Shown piece by piece: positions 15,378 through 15,734 of a DNA stretch of 15,734 nucleotides (its first letter is position 1; each line of letters opens with the position of its first letter). The DNA is taken from NCBI GenBank assembly GCA_964384625.1, contig CAYLNH010000169.1:1-15734 (forward strand), read 5' to 3'. The notes under the pieces were generated by a model. That model worked only from the letters and a program-made list of their open reading frames with translations, was not told the DNA's origin and made no database searches. The stretch comes from CAYLNH01 sp964384625 (GTDB taxonomy: Bacteria > Verrucomicrobiota > Lentisphaeria > JABSQK01). A program made the translations under genes and the position numbers.

Positions 15378-15734
15378 TATAACTCCAAAGCCGGCGACGA
15401 TCGCGGACAAGTGAAGCGAATCCCGCCGGGCCGGGCCCCGTCGACGATGGCGAAATACCGCAACCGCATTTCGCGGGCGGAGGCGGGACCGGTCTGTAGT
15501 CAAATATCCCGCTGACCCACGGCGCCAGGCCGCGGCGGCCGGGGGGGCTTTTCGCCCAGAATACCGCCGGCGCCGCACCGCCGACACCGCAACTCCCCGG
15601 CAGAATCCGCGTAAGCCCTCGATGACTGCCCTCTGCATTCGGCATAGAGATCCCGCACCCTCTTGAGCGCCAAAGCCTCGGCGTCGGAGCTTGCGGTGCG
15701 GAGTTTCAGGATCGGTCACCTACACCAGACAGCC
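15378..15734. other. Region without a confident gene
   Basis: This GC-rich stretch holds a G7 run (15540-15546) beside a GGGC/GCCC hairpin with a 5-nt loop. One minus-strand frame is open from 15715 to the TGA at 15500-15502. It encodes residues such as RVRDLYAEC and ELRCRRCGAGG but has only GTG (15658) or TTG (15673) starts and no clear SD. It could be a small protein or a gene remnant; support is weak. Confidence 0.3.

Overview
The window is GC-rich bacterial chromosome. Its main content is a six-gene minus-strand cluster of the MoxR-ATPase / von Willebrand A (VWA) type. The order (MoxR, MoxR, DUF58, BatA-like, a very long DUF4175-type protein, VWA plus glutamine-amidotransferase-like protein) resembles clusters known from the Planctomycetota/Verrucomicrobiota/Lentisphaerota/Kiritimatiellota group and related phyla. 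A lipobox on the LysM protein points to a diderm envelope. The phylum assignment is an inference from gene content; no rRNA or marker gene is present.

Layout. (1) 47-11128, minus strand: transcription runs from about 11203 leftward through MoxR-B (10109-11128), MoxR-A (8929-9948), DUF58 (8020-8916), BatA-like (6008-8020), DUF4175-like (2405-5971) and VWA/GATase-like (47-2323). Spacings are short (12 bp, a 1-bp TGATG overlap, 36 bp, 81 bp), except for a 160-bp repeat-bearing gap between the two MoxR genes. The cluster may continue past base 1. (2) 11129-11602: a non-coding gap with a likely extended -10 promoter, an attenuator-like hairpin and a short inverted-repeat element. (3) 11603-12793, minus: a LysM lipoprotein, followed by a terminator-like hairpin. 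(4) 12794-13165: a long, hairpin-rich leader of the LysM gene, with a good sigma70-type promoter at its start and a Shine-Dalgarno (SD) region that can be sequestered. (5) 13295-13381, minus: tRNA-Leu(CAG) with its own promoter and a trailing hairpin. (6) 13454-15187, plus: a polytopic membrane protein resembling GT-C glycosyltransferases. (7) 15144-15377, minus: a small DUF2905 membrane protein whose 3' end overlaps the previous gene. (8) 15378-15734: no confident gene.

How the genes may work together. In known MoxR/VWA systems the AAA+ ATPase acts on VWA-domain partners as a chaperone or metal/cofactor-loading machine. DUF58 is the soluble VWA partner, and the BatA-like and VWA/GATase-like proteins are membrane-anchored VWA partners. 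The DUF4175 protein would supply a large Ig-like and coiled-coil domain outside the membrane. The physiological role here cannot be read from sequence. The least ordinary parts are the structured LysM leader with three AGGAGGC copies and one anti-SD, and the second MoxR protein, whose sensor-1 asparagine is replaced.
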